This document shows positions 11,501-21,857 of a DNA stretch of 37,500 bases, in pieces. The notes under the pieces were generated by a model. That model made no database searches and had not been told where the DNA came from. It was given only the letters and a program-made list of their open reading frames with translations. The position numbers and the translations under genes are program-made. The stretch comes from Hypsibius dujardini (taxonomy: Eukaryota; Tardigrada; Eutardigrada; Parachela; Hypsibiidae): the NCBI GenBank assembly GCA_001579985.1, contig LRSR01008434.1:1-37500 (forward strand), in the 5' to 3' direction. Within the stretch, counting starts at the first letter, position 1; each line of letters begins with the position of its first letter.

Positions 11501-12400
11501 TTTTCAGAAATTACCACTCAGTAATCAGAATCTGAAAAGTAAAAACGAAAACCTCCCCAAAGGAAAGCGGGAAAATGAAGGACTGAAACGACATCAACTG
11601 CGTTCTTAATTTGAAAAGGATCTCTCTTTACACATCAGCAATGCAAAACACGGTGGATTTCTACTCAATTCTGTATCGAAAGATCGAAACGAAAAATGGC
11701 ATGCCAATCAGGACAAACTACAGCTGCGGTAACTTTGTGCGTCGCTGTACGAGTTTTGGCATACCGTGTGGGACAAACCGAAGTTTCAGATTTTCAAATT
11801 CCACCGTCACTTTTCCGATTCTAAAGATCACTAATGTAATTGTTATTGTACCAAAATTATTGAACGAGTGACTGATGTCATTTACCACTCTGTATTGTAT
11901 CACAACTGTTGTCTTCAATGAAGCGGACCGACGGCCGCTTGGAAAGACTAAGTGGTCCTATGTCCCACCTGGCTTACCAAAGCCCAAACAACGACCCTCA
12001 AAGTACCCTCGGCCAGTACTGATTTAGCTGGCAGTTTACGCGCGGTCCTTAATTAACGGCAGTGAGGTTGTCAATAAAATGTGTAAAAATAGTCTGCCAA
12101 AAAGAGTATCGAAAAAAGGTATAAGTGGGCGAGCCTGATTCGCCTGTTGACCTCGGCACAGCTGTAGTTGAAATGGTGAGCCGTACGGATCGTGCGAAAA
12201 AGTTCCGCTGAAGTAATGAATGGGATGGGCGTCCTAACTTCTCGTTTTTCCTCTCTCAAAAAGTCATCTTCTTCGCCAATTTTGTTACTGACTCGGCAGT
12301 ACGAAGCGGTCAGCCCAAAAAAAGCGCAGCAAATTGTTCAAAGTCGCCCCAAAAAATGAAAAATTATGTTTTCCTTAATTGAACGGAACCAGAGATGCTT
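11501..12400. other. Upstream of PMS2, no gene recognised
   Basis: Begins with the PMS2 5' leader. Two short open frames (11611-11871 on +, 12071-12259 on -) have no recognisable domain, splice partners or repeat content; I do not call them genes. Confidence 0.5.
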
Positions 12401-12720
12401 CTCTCGCGAGTGCGAGTGCATTTGCAAACTGCAACTGACAACTGCAACTTGTGAGTGAGTGCGAGTGCGAGTGTGAGTGCGAGTGCATTTGACTGCAACT
12501 GACAACTGCAACTTGTGAGTGAGTGCGAGTGCGAGTCCGAGTGCATTTGACTGCAACTGACAACTGCAACTTGTGAGTGAGTGTGAGTGCGAGTGAGAGT
12601 GCATTTGACTGCAACTGACAACTGCAACTTGTGAGTGCGAGTGTGAGTGTGAGTGCGAATGCATTGACTGCAACTGACAACTGCAACTTATGAGTGAGTG
12701 CGAGTGCGAGTGCGAGTGTT
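12400..12720. repeat. 60-bp satellite with GAGTGC subrepeats
   Basis: Five units of about 60 bases, each with ACTGCAACTGACAACTGCAA followed by GTGAGTGCGAGTGCGAG-type hexamer runs. The three overlapping minus-strand open frames (His-Ser and Ser-Cys-Gln repeats) are satellite translations. Confidence 0.9.
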
Positions 12721-12925
12721 AAAGTTCGTGATTCTCCAGTACCGTACTGTCGCGATCTCAAGGGACAGTAGAGTGCCCTAGGGCGTGCATTCCGCCCGCC
12801 TTGCGCCGTATATTTAGACCGGTGTGTGCGTGTGCGTGTGTATGTGCTGCACTGAGGCGGCGCTTAGCTGTCCCTTGAGATAGCGACGGTACGGTATATG
12901 AATGCACTCGCACTCGCACTCGCCT
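12690..12925. repeat. Inverted repeat with GAGTGC outer arms
   Basis: CAGTACCGTACTGTCGCGAT... at 12737-12769 is the near reverse complement of 12868-12897 (about 30 bases). Outside these arms, GAGTGC runs on the left are mirrored by GCACTC runs at 12901-12925. The loop of about 100 bases contains a TGTGCGTGTGCG run. It looks like a folded or fold-back element next to the satellite. Confidence 0.75.
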
Positions 12926-12999
12926 GAAGTGAGTGGTCCGCAAGTGCGAGTGCGAGTGCAAATTTCGCCAGTGTACCATCTCTGAACGGGACCATGATA

Positions 13000-13279
13000 C
13001 AGCTGTGGCCAGAAAAAACGGGGCGCTCGATTTGTCAAAAAGCAATATGTTACCACAAGGCTGCAGGCTATAAAAAAGTGCTTTGATTTGAGGCGGAAAT
13101 AGTTGGCTACAAGATTACACTGCACATTTGTGCAACACAGATTGCACATTTGCGCAACACAGATTGCACATGTGGTCTTGTGGCCAACTGTTTTCACCTC
13201 AAATAAAAGCTGCCTCCAGCCTTGTGGTAAAAATTGCCTTTTGACCAATAGAGCGTCCCGATTTTTCTGGCCAAAGGTG
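13000..13279. mobile_element. TA-flanked MITE with long terminal inverted repeats
   Basis: The element starts CAGCTGTGGCCAGAAAAA after TA (12998-12999) and ends TTTTTCTGGCCAAAGGTG before TA (13280-13281). The arms are inverted repeats of about 115 bases (including TACCACAAGGCTG and TTTGATTTGAGG blocks) around a short centre holding a tandem GATTGCACATTTGYGCAACA unit. A TA duplication with these ends fits a non-autonomous Tc1/mariner-type element. Confidence 0.8.
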
Positions 13280-13668
13280 TATGCAAGAAAAGAGATTTTT
13301 TTGGCAGTCAAATCGTGTCCGATCTGGGCGCGTCACGCGCCCAGTACCCGGCTTGCTTGATTGTTTGATTAGGATTTGTTATACACGATTTTCTATTACC
13401 GGGAGAAAATCTCCAGAGCCAGAGGGAACGGAACGCAAACTGATTCTTAATGAAAACGAATTTTTAATCCTCCTTTCCTTAGTTCATAGATCTTAATTGA
13501 TTTTCCAGAACTTAATTAATTTTCTTATACCTACCTAGCTAGGCTAGAGTCCTTTTTTATTTGGTGTTCCAAAAATGTGTTTTGAAAAAGTTGTAGGGTC
13601 CCTACAGGAGCTGTTTTAAGTTAAAGCCCAAGTCGGCTCAGCTGAACTAGTATTTCCCGAAAGTGTTT

Positions 13669-14617
13669 TTAACCCGTTAACTTCCAATGGCGTACAAATG
13701 TCGACAGAGCGACCTTTGATTTTTCATTCGCAGAGCGTTGGATCGATTTTGGCAAATTCAACTGTTTTTGAGTTTTCAGCTGTTGTTCCAAAATTAGAAA
13801 TCAATAGTTTCACGTTTGTTGAATGACCAATGTCCGACAAAAATGGTCAAAGGCGGCCAGTTTTGTCTATTTTTGGGTCGCTGAGGTCGCCGACTGCCAA
13901 CAAAATAAAAATACGAACCCTTTTGTGTATATCAGATTGATCATAGCTTGTCAACTTAATAAATGTTTGTTTGCATCGGACGAATGGTCAAAACAAATCA
14001 CCAAATTTTTGCTGGAAAACGACCAAAATTGATTGCTATCAAAAACTGATGATTGATTAATTGATTGAATGCGAAAAAATGTGCCAATACCCACTTGTCA
14101 CACTTTTCAGTGAAAAATTTATTCTTATCTCTACAATGGACAGTGGTCTAGCTAAAACACGAAATTTTTGCCAAATCATCCAAAAAACTTGAAAATTATT
14201 TTCTTTCCTAATTGAGTGAAATTATTCCAGGGAAAAATAATTTTGGTATTTAAATCAAGTTGGATCTGGTAGTGGACGTTAACGGGTTAAATTCTGTTTT
14301 TTTTACATATAAAAGTGTATTGATTGTGATGATCAAAGGGCAAAGCCGCAACTTAAAAGACGGACATTCAGTCGCCGGATCGGTGTTGCACTTTAGAGTC
14401 TCGACCATTTTGTGCCAATTTTCAGACCACCCGTTTCAAAAGTTTTTTTTCCGTGCACAGTTCAGTTCCATTCAATAAGGAAAAATAAATTCAATTTTGT
14501 TTGGGCGAATTTTGGGAATTTTTTTTCTTAGCTGGCCACTGTTCGCCCTCGGGTGTGACAAAAATCCGCTGTTGAAAGCTGTTTCTTGCACTGATCCGCA
14601 GCATATTTGGTGACAAC

Positions 14618-14650
<33 letters not shown>

Positions 14651-14939
14651 GTGGAAGGTTTCAATAGTAGTCTGTCCTGTTCATTTTTTTCCAAAATATC
14701 AGACACCTTCTTTGACCACTAGCCACGTGCCGGTCAGCAATGCGACTCAGATAATTTTTTTGAGATAACCAACAGATGATTAATTTAAGGAATGCAAAAA
14801 TACGTATTTTTAGAAATTTTAGTCAGCTCGCAAGGCCTTCGGGGACCTATTTTACTCAAAAGCAGCAAAAAATGGTTGAGTGGGACAATTCGGAGCTCGC
14901 CGTGTCGTTATTTGACGACATCGGGCGTTAACGGGTTAA
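13669..14939. mobile_element. TTAA-flanked element with CCCGTTAAC termini
   Basis: The left end TTAACCCGTTAAC is at 13669 and its inverted partner GTTAACGGGTTAA ends at 14939. Beyond the terminal 13 bases the arms keep similarity for about 40 bases (CAAAT, CGACA and GCGA blocks in order). A third copy of the terminus, GTTAACGGGTTAA, ends at 14290, so the structure is nested or a solo end was captured. TTAA duplication with CCC ends is the piggyBac signature; no transposase frame is present. An (ATCA)n run lies at 14618-14651. Confidence 0.65.
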
Positions 14940-15330
14940 GGGGAACTCGGTGCATTGTTTTAGTCTGAAATTCATGACAAGTCGCCGAATGTTTTGGCAC
15001 AGAATATAGGTTCGCAACTCCGCTCACTATTTTCTGGCAAATTATGGCCAATTTCCAAACCTTTGCCTTGCCTACTTTTTTCAAAAAAAGTCACATAACG
15101 TCACCGGGTGCTCTTCTCCCTTTTGGACATGCTTAGACATTAGACATATTTCGTCAGATTTATTGCGTTTCAGACAGTTTCGATAGGTGTGCGGATTCGT
15201 TACACCCAAAAAGCAGCGTTCCCGCCTACGGTGTCTAGTCAGAAAGCAAGTGAAAAATGATGTCACATGATATACTCTGAGAAAAAAATACGCAGAAGTT
15301 GGCAAACCCAAACTACTTCTGTGGAAAAAC

Positions 15331-15802
15331 ATGTTGGAAGGTGAAAAAAAATTTTCCTTGCTAACACGTTCGGCGACCCTGTTTGAATTTTCAACACAAA
15401 CGAAAGCCGGGTTGCCCTTAAGCCAGTGTATAGTGTATCCGGCGGAGGTAGAAAGTCGTTTTTCACCAGGACTCCGCTCCGGCTCATGCCTCCGGAAAGA
15501 CCCAGAAATACCTTCCGGAATCTGGATAAAATTTATTCCGGCAGCGCAGTGGATGGGCAATTCGCCGGATCTGGCTCCGATGGACTACGCAATCAACGGG
15601 AAAATTTAAATGGGATTTGTTGGACAGGGAGGCTAATTCTTTTTATGGGCTGAAGCGTGTGATAAAATCAGTGTGGTCTGAAACTCCTCTAGATTTTATT
15701 CGAAAACTGCTCCTATCCTGGCCAAAACGTGTCGAATTGATGAGAGAAGGTGGAGGTCTTCATATTGAACATGAGTTGAATGGGGAGAAAAAGTTCAAGT
15801 AG
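15331..15802 (+). pseudogene. Decayed mariner/Tc1-like transposase, C-terminal fragment
   Basis: Fragments in different + frames together resemble the end of a DDE/D transposase. NSPDLAPMDYAI (about 15560-15593) is the catalytic-motif region. After a stop and frame change, 15617-15802 reads KRVIKSVWSETPLDFIRKLL and WPKR...GGLHIEHEL, like the usual helical tail ending in GGHIEH. An upstream piece reading SGGGRKSFF may be the beta-strand before it. Frames are broken by stops and shifts, so it is inactive. It could belong to the family that mobilised the nearby TA-flanked MITEs, but no direct link is shown. Confidence 0.65.
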
Positions 15803-15891
15803 AGAAAAACGGGTTGGAGTAATGTGGTCGCGTGTAAATTAAAGACGCCTGTAAGCTGACCTGCATTCAACGAGTTAAAGCTGACAATCAT

Positions 15892-17753
15892 TCACGAACA
15901 GGGAAACCCGAACAATCTCTCCCCCATCGCTGCAAACCGTTCCCGCGAGTCCGCCATGATGATGTTCTGTTTCAGCTTCCGCGGCAGAGGCAGATCCTCC
16001 ACTCCTTGGTCCACGCCTGCTGCACCCTTCGCCAAGCACTGCCGTATCACCATCAGACTCAGACCCTCCAGGCGAGCATCCAACAACGCTGCTGCTTTCC
16101 TTTCTTCCCTCTTCCAAACACTGCTAAACTCATCCAATATCTTCAGTGCACTCATCCGACATTCACTTAATTCCCCTTCTTCTTCAGTTCGCCGAAGAGT
16201 CATTGCAAGTATGGCAGCTGCGACCGCGAGATCCCTCGCGTAACACGACCAGCTCGTCCTGTTTCGCGCCCATAATGGACGACTCTGCACTTCCGGCTGA
16301 GGATGGATCGGTGTTGATTGAAGAGCAGCAAGAAGGGCCAGGCAGCTTCCGGGCTCCACGGTGGCTGCTGGATCGTGTGATGATGATGGAGCTCCGTGGG
16401 GTTGTTGCCGTTTTTGGATGAGGTACTTGATGAGATCCGTCTGACTGCGATGTCGGCGGAGATGCGTGGCGATTCGATTGCTTCTATTGCTGGGGTCGTC
16501 CAATGGATTGAGTGGATCCAGCAGCGTAAGGAGCTCCATAGGAGAGTTCGGAGCTGAACTGAAGCAGAAAGGATATTAGAAGTTCCGTGATTGTCTATAT
16601 TAAGACATTCATCCTCAAACATGGGCCGGAAAACGATTTACCATATATATATACATACAGCTGTGGTGGAATTACTTCTTCAGCCCACACTCAAACCCAT
16701 GTGCCCACACATGTTAGATCTATGAATGGGCGCGCTGGAATGGGCGTGGGCTGAAGAAGTAACTCCGCCACAGCTGTATATATTCTTGCGGGTACAGAAA
16801 TACGCTATACGCCATCAAAACGCTGTTTTTTCTATTTTAAATTAAAACGGAATTAAAATCATCGTCGTTTCGCAGTTGATCTATGATTGTAATTTAACAA
16901 TCAAGTGTACATAAAAATGCCGAAAAACTCACCTTCCACGAGAATTCTTGCCGCCCGTCAGCCTCGGTGTCGGTGCGGCTCTCCTCCAATCCATTCCCGC
17001 TTCCACCAACACCCGTAGCATCTTGCGATCCTCATTCGCCACAGCGGAAAACAGCAACAGCCCCGGCGAGCTCGTCGAGGACGACGACGACATCAGACCT
17101 GCTCCAAATTCCAACAGCGCTCGTGCCATCTCATGGTACCCCAACCGAACCGCGAGCGACAGACATGTCTCTTCATCCTCATCCTCACCGTCAAAGATGT
17201 CCGGAAACATCACCATCCGTCCATCCACCCTCGCACCCCGTTCCAACAGACACCGCGCCTCACCCACTCGATTCCGCAGGACCGCGCACTGCAGCGGTGT
17301 TAAGCCCTCCACGTCCCGGCACTCCAGGTCCGCGCCTTGATCCAGCAGCAGCGTGATCATCCGCAGCCGCAACAACAACGAACTTCCGCCGGCGTTTGGG
17401 TTCTCCGCCGAGGGCAGTCCGATCGTCTCGGGTAGTCCGACCGTCACGGGCAGTCCGATGGTCGAGGGCAGTCCGACCGTCGCGGGCAGTCCGACGGTCG
17501 CGGGTAGTCCGACGGTCGCGGGTAGTCCGACGGTCGCGGGCAGTCCGACCGTCGAGGGCACTCCGACCGTCGAGGGCAGTCCGACCGTGGCCAGCAGAAG
17601 GGTATTGAGTGTGCCTGTCGGAAGGACCCCGTAACCGAGACTGTGGAGGTCCACGAAGACGGTTCCGTCGCCGCGGACCCGGCACCGGTCGATCGCGATG
17701 GAAATGTCCCGGAAGATGGTTCGCAAACGCTGCTGACCGATGTAGCTGGTCAT
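15892..17753 (-). CDS. Ankyrin-repeat protein A (paralogue of 19419-21857)
   Basis: Two minus-strand exons, 17753-16933 and 16558-15892 (donor GTGAGT, acceptor TTCAG, split Ser codon), giving 495 aa. The N-terminal region (1-54) carries VDLHSLGYGVLPTGTLNTLL, shared with protein B. Ten TVGLPx hexapeptides follow (about 55-114). Ankyrin-like repeats come next (about 128-255: LLLDQGADLECRD, TPLQCAVLRN, CLLERGARVDG, LSLAVRLGYHEMARALLEFG). The C-terminal 220 residues form a mostly helical domain ending ADSRERFAAMGERLFG, also shared with B. Ankyrin repeats bind proteins; the partner is unknown. No catalytic motif, signal peptide or membrane segment is seen. The intron carries a TA-flanked MITE. The lineage-specific layout makes me unwilling to name an orthologue. 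Confidence 0.85.
16658..16776. mobile_element. 119-bp TA-flanked MITE in the ankyrin A intron
   Basis: Arms CAGCTGTGGTGGAATTACTT... and its inverted match CAGCTGTGGCGGAGTTACTT... run for about 35 bases each, including CTTCAGCCCAC, and are bounded by TA on both sides. The outer CAGCTGTGG matches the 13000-13279 element, suggesting one family. Confidence 0.8.
17405..17590 (-). repeat. 18-bp coding minisatellite encoding TVGLPx
   Basis: Ten tandem 18-base units inside ankyrin A exon 1 encode T-V/I-G-L/V-P-x with x = S, A, V or E. Central units are nearly identical, which points to recent expansion. Protein B has only EAVGPNS at this place, so the array probably grew from that point. Confidence 0.95.
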
Positions 17754-18000
17754 ATTAGATTATATATAGCAGCAACGAAAGCTCGAACGATCCGCACGGT
17801 GTTAATGATGTTATAACCCTGAAACTCGTGGGTTGTTTTTCTCGGGACTTCAGCAATTTTTAGCGATTCACAGGATCGAGTTGTCGTTCTAGTTCAGGTA
17901 AAAATCCCTGAGAAGAACATTAACGTGGAGGACGTGCCTGGAGGAAACCCCCCCCCCCACAAGTACTGGTACAGTAAGCGGCAGAATGTAATCTAACGGA

Positions 18001-18148
18001 GGGTCCCGGAAATGGGCAAAAGGGGCGGGGCGAGGTAATAAGTGAACAATCAACCAATCAACTCCGCTCCGATTGCTCCGGAGCTCCGCCGGTTGATTGG
18101 TTGATTGTTCACTTATTACCCATACCCCGCCCCTTTTGCCCTTTACCG
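18001..18148. repeat. GC-box hairpin repeat, copy 1 (upstream of ankyrin A)
   Basis: Left arm: GGGTCC, ATGGGCAAAAGGGGCGGGGC, then TAATAAGTGAACAATCAACC. Right arm (about 18090-18145) is its reverse complement, with TTGATTGGTTGATTGTTCAC and GCCCCGCCCCTTTTGCCC order preserved. The arms are nearly perfect around a loop of about 30 bases. It starts 248 bases before the ankyrin A ATG. Related copies lie at 22044 and 26893. Confidence 0.85.
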
Positions 18149-18560
18149 GCACGCTTCGGTCAGTTTAACATTTAACTGACTTGTTAGGCGGACAGGCCAA
18201 GAAGCACTTGCAAGTACAACGCGATAATATCAGCATTGTGAGTGGCGGAATAAACAGGCGTGGGTTTGCTGCTTATATTGTGGATTACAATTTATTCTAG
18301 ACGCTGTGAATAAAAATCAGTCGTTATAAGCACGCTGGCCTCTTCGTAAAAAAAGCTGCAACTGCCATTCAGCGTAATTTTGCATAAGCTTTCAGAAAAC
18401 ATGCTTCATTGATCGTAAAAACAAATGTGGGAACGACTATTTATGGACGGTGTCGCAAATATAATCTATGCTACAAAGCGCCCCATTTTTACCTGAAGAT
18501 CGTAATCGTACCCGTATTACGACTATACTTCATCACAGGTTACAATAGGCCACAAGTACA
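18149..18560. other. Intergenic, nothing recognised
   Basis: AT-rich single-copy-looking sequence without a supportable open frame or repeat. Confidence 0.6.
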
Positions 18561-18579
18561 TTAACTGCAGTGTCCATTG

Positions 18580-18775
18580 CAGACAGGCAGACAGGCAGAC
18601 AGGCAGACAGGCAGACAGACAGTCAGACAGACAGACAGGCAGATAGACAGGCAGACAGACAGTCAGACGGACAGACAGTCAGACAGACAGTCAGACAGAC
18701 AGACAGACAGGCAGACAGGCAGGCAGACAGACAGACAGACAAACAGACAAACAGACAGACAGACAGACATTGTCC
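18580..18775. repeat. CAGA/CAGG array
   Basis: CAGG, CAGA and CAGT tetranucleotides on the + strand, intergenic between the ankyrin genes. Confidence 0.95.
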
Positions 18776-19019
18776 ACTCTGAGTGAGTTTCGGAAATCTG
18801 AAACGCAATTTCCCACGCCGTGACAGCCAAACTCCATCGCAATACAACATCAAGTCCAGAAGAAAAGCCTATTTATCAATACTTTTAACTCCGGCACGAT
18901 GAAGTCATGCATTAAACTACTGAGTAACAAAATAACACAATAACGTTTGCTGCACATTCACACACTCCATCCCTCGAGGAGAAAACACACGGAAACTACA
19001 GCTGGCGGAGAAACTTGCT

Positions 19020-19348
19020 ACGGTTCGCCAGGCGTTGAATGATTTAGTGTAGTACGTGCAAAATGAAAAGCATTGATTGATACTTTGACCAGTCAAGTGC
19101 AATGTTTCGGTTTGATCAATCAACCTCTCGCGTATCAATATTCACGTTAGTCTATCAATCAATCAATCAATCTCGCGTATCAGTGTTCAGGTTAGTCAGT
19201 CAATCAATCAACCCCTCACGCATCAGTGTTGATGTTAGTCAATCAACCAATCAATCGACCGTTCGTTCGTTCGTTCACCCGCCAACCCGACAATGTTAGC
19301 CGTGCCTTGTGGCACCAAAACAATCAACGACTAGCGAACCGAAGCAAG
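19020..19348 (+). repeat. Left arm of an inverted repeat flanking ankyrin B exon 3
   Basis: Contains GGTTCGCCAGGCGTTGA, AGCATTGATTGATACTTTG, GTCAAGTGCAATGTTTCGGT and TGCCTTGTGGCACC, all found as reverse complements in 20430-20830. It lies just downstream of the ankyrin B stop codon. (ATCA)n tracts separate the blocks. Confidence 0.85.
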
Positions 19349-19418
19349 TTTCTCCGCCAGCTGTACATCAACTATGCAGCACAAATATTAGAATACAGAT
19401 GATCACAACTTCAGGGCA

Positions 19419-21857
19419 TCAGTTCGCCGATCCACTCGCAGACATCACCGTCACCCGGAACAGGTCCTGCAGCACCTTAAACCGCTCATCCAGGTCGCTC
19501 AGTGCCAGCGTCCTCCTCACACCTCGCGGGAGCTCCAACTCCGCCAGGCCCTCCTCCAGTCCCATTATCCCCGCCGCGGTGCAGCGACGCACCCGGGAAA
19601 CGCACAGATCCGTCAGTCGCGGAACAGAATAGTCGGTGTTGTCCGCCGCACTGCAAATGGCATCCAGCGACCGCAGCAGTCGACCCTCCGACTCGACATG
19701 CTCCATCCGGCGGGTCCGTCGCAGCATTCCGGCCAGGAGGTCCGCCGCACCGGGCACACCGCGCGCGCAGTAGCCGTTCTCCTTCGGCTCAAAGTGCGAG
19801 TCCCAGTCGCCGTAGTTGGCCCAGTCGAGCGGCAGACGAAGCCCGAGACAGGCTTGGCCGACCTCGAACAGGGTGAGAAAGGTGTGGTGCTCCGCGGCGT
19901 CCGCGAGGTGACTGGCCGACGGAGGCGTGGCCCCCTTGGCGAGGAGGTACCGGATCACCTGCATCGTTTTGCGGTGGAGGCTCCAGAGTTTTTCCCTGCG
20001 CGCTGTGGATGCGATGGCAAGAGGGCTTGGTGGTCCGACCTCGTCCGGTGATGATGGGTCCGCCAAGGATGAGGCCGCGTCGTCTACCGCCACCATGAGT
20101 CGAAATTCACAGATTGTTGCCGATCTGAAAGAGGGGAAAAATGATAGAAAATCATTTTCTGCCAATCATATGGGCAGAAAAAAAAAACTTTGAAGTCAAG
20201 AGGGGAAGCTGGCGACTGTCGTCTCATGCCACCGGAAACTTGAGGGTGTGATTCCAGAAATGACCCGTAACTCCGCCCCCGACTTGGACGGGTCAAATTT
20301 TCAGCATTTAATATCCTAATCATACTGTATTTTAAATACAACAATATAATATTTTAACGATTTAATTAAAATTCTTTTGGATTAAATAACAATTCTCACT
20401 TTTATGATTCTAAATAAATATGTTATAAACTTCGCCAGTCGTTGATTGATTTGGTGTAGTACGGGCAAAGCTTGGTTGATTTGGTGCCACAAGGCACATC
20501 TAAAATTGCCAGGTTAGCGAGTGAACGAACAGTCTATCGATTGATTGATTGATTGATTGATTGACAAACATAAACACTGATACACGAAAGGTTGATTGAT
20601 TGATCAAACCGAAACATTGCAATTGACTGACCAAAGTATCAATCAATGCCTTTCCATTTGGCCCAAACTACACCAAATCAATCAACGCCTGGTGAACCGC
20701 GCCTGATACACGAGAGGTTGATTGATTGATCAAACCGAAACATTGCACTTGACTGGCCAAAGTATCAATCAATGCTTTTCCATTTTGCCCAAACTACACC
20801 AAATCAATCAACGCCTGGTGAACCGCGCCTGATCGTGTGTGTAGTGTGTACCTGAAAGCGGTACCGCAAACTGTCATCCCCGTCTCGGGGTCCACTTCCC
20901 GCACATCCCCAGCGCCCATCTCCACCAGCAGCCGCATCATCTCCACGTCCGACGAGGCCGCCGTGAAGAACATCCCTCCCCCGACGGGGTGGCGCAGATC
21001 CCCGCCGTGTTGCAGCAGGATCCGCACCGCGTCGTGGTTGCCCAGTTGGATGGCGGTCGAAAGGCATGACTCCCCACCGGCGTCATTGGCTACACGAAAT
21101 ACTCCGTCCAGCCGCGCGCCCCGCTCCAGCAGGAACTCCATCTCCCGCACCTGTTCCCACAAAGAACGCATTTGAAATCAAATACACACATGGCCACAAT
21201 ACTGGCTGTTTGACTCAAACTCGGGCCACCCAATTTTTTCTGAAAAAGTTCAAGGCAAAATCTATGCTTGAAACATGGTAAAAAATAAGACAGAAACCCC
21301 CAACTCACCTTCACAAAAATCAACCAATCAAGGCCTAAGTGACGCTGTTAAAATAACAACTTCGTAATCAACCAATCAAGGCCTAAGTGACGCTGTTAAA
21401 GTATCGTAATCAACCAATCAAGGCCTAAGTGATCCCGTCAAAGTATCGTAATCAACCAATCAAGCATTACTGGCATACCGAGTACTCACGCGACGCATGG
21501 TGTAAATAAAGAAGCCCTATCCTGGATCCACACACGCACCTGGTCATGCAGCACGGTGCGATACAGCGGCGTGCTGCCCTCCCGGTCGGAGCACTCAATA
21601 TCCGCGCCATTCTCCAGCAGCAGCTCCAGCAGCTGCAGATTGATCGGGCTGCCCGTGATCTGCTCCTGCTCGAGGGAGTTCGGCCCGACCGCTTCCAGGA
21701 GGAGTTTGTTGAGCTGCGCGGTAGAAAGTGGGCCGTAGCCGAGGTTGTGGAGATCCACGCTGTCCGCTTCGAACTGCGACTCCTCGATGGCCTCGCACAT
21801 GGCACGGAGCATGTTGACGGTGATCTGCAAGTCCGCCATGTCCACTTCCTGCTCCAT
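19419..21857 (-). CDS. Ankyrin-repeat protein B (paralogue of 15892-17753)
   Basis: Three minus-strand exons: 21857-21540, 21150-20852, 20124-19419 (donors GTGCGT and GTACAC; phases 0 and 2 fit), giving 440 aa. The N-terminal VDLHNLGYGPLSTAQLNKLL matches protein A. Ankyrin-like repeats (about 75-205) read LLLENGADIECSDREGSTPLYRTVL, FLLERGARLDG, LSTAIQLGNHDAVRILLQHG and FFTAASSDVEMMRLLVEMG. The C-terminal exon (about 236 residues) is helical, with YLLAKGATPP, ADLLAGMLRRTRR and a final ALSDLDERFKVLQDLF that aligns with the end of A. Intron 1 of B lies at the position where protein A reads RNRVGEARCLL, so the genes share layout but not all introns. Function unknown; a protein-interaction role is inferred from the repeats only. 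An upstream hairpin repeat and flanking inverted repeats are notable. Confidence 0.85.
20430..20830 (-). repeat. Right arm of the inverted repeat, with an internal tandem copy
   Basis: Reverse-complement partner of 19020-19348, inside ankyrin B intron 2. A unit of about 125 bases (TGATACACGAGAGGTTGATT... to ...ACGCCTGGTGAACCGCGCC) occurs twice in tandem (about 20577-20705 and 20704-20830), and a further partial copy with TGGTGCCACAAGGCAC precedes them. Confidence 0.85.
21315..21465. repeat. Minisatellite in ankyrin B intron 1
   Basis: Four copies of AATCAACCAATCAAGGCCTA followed by AGTGACGCTGTTAAA (with variants), spaced 43-48 bases; the last copy is cut short. Confidence 0.9.

Noticed and set aside
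12338-12761. His-Ser and SCSCQLQ-type repeat proteins on the minus strand
   Set aside because: Satellite translation in three overlapping frames, without start context or a domain.
17260-17685. Arg-rich open frames antisense to or frame-shifted within ankyrin A exon 1
   Set aside because: Shadows of the GC-rich 18-base coding repeat; the TVGLPx frame continues into real ankyrin repeats.
15892-21857. Naming the ankyrin pair as Fem-1 homologues
   Set aside because: Helical C-termini and ankyrin repeats are only generally similar; Fem-1 landmarks are not visible.
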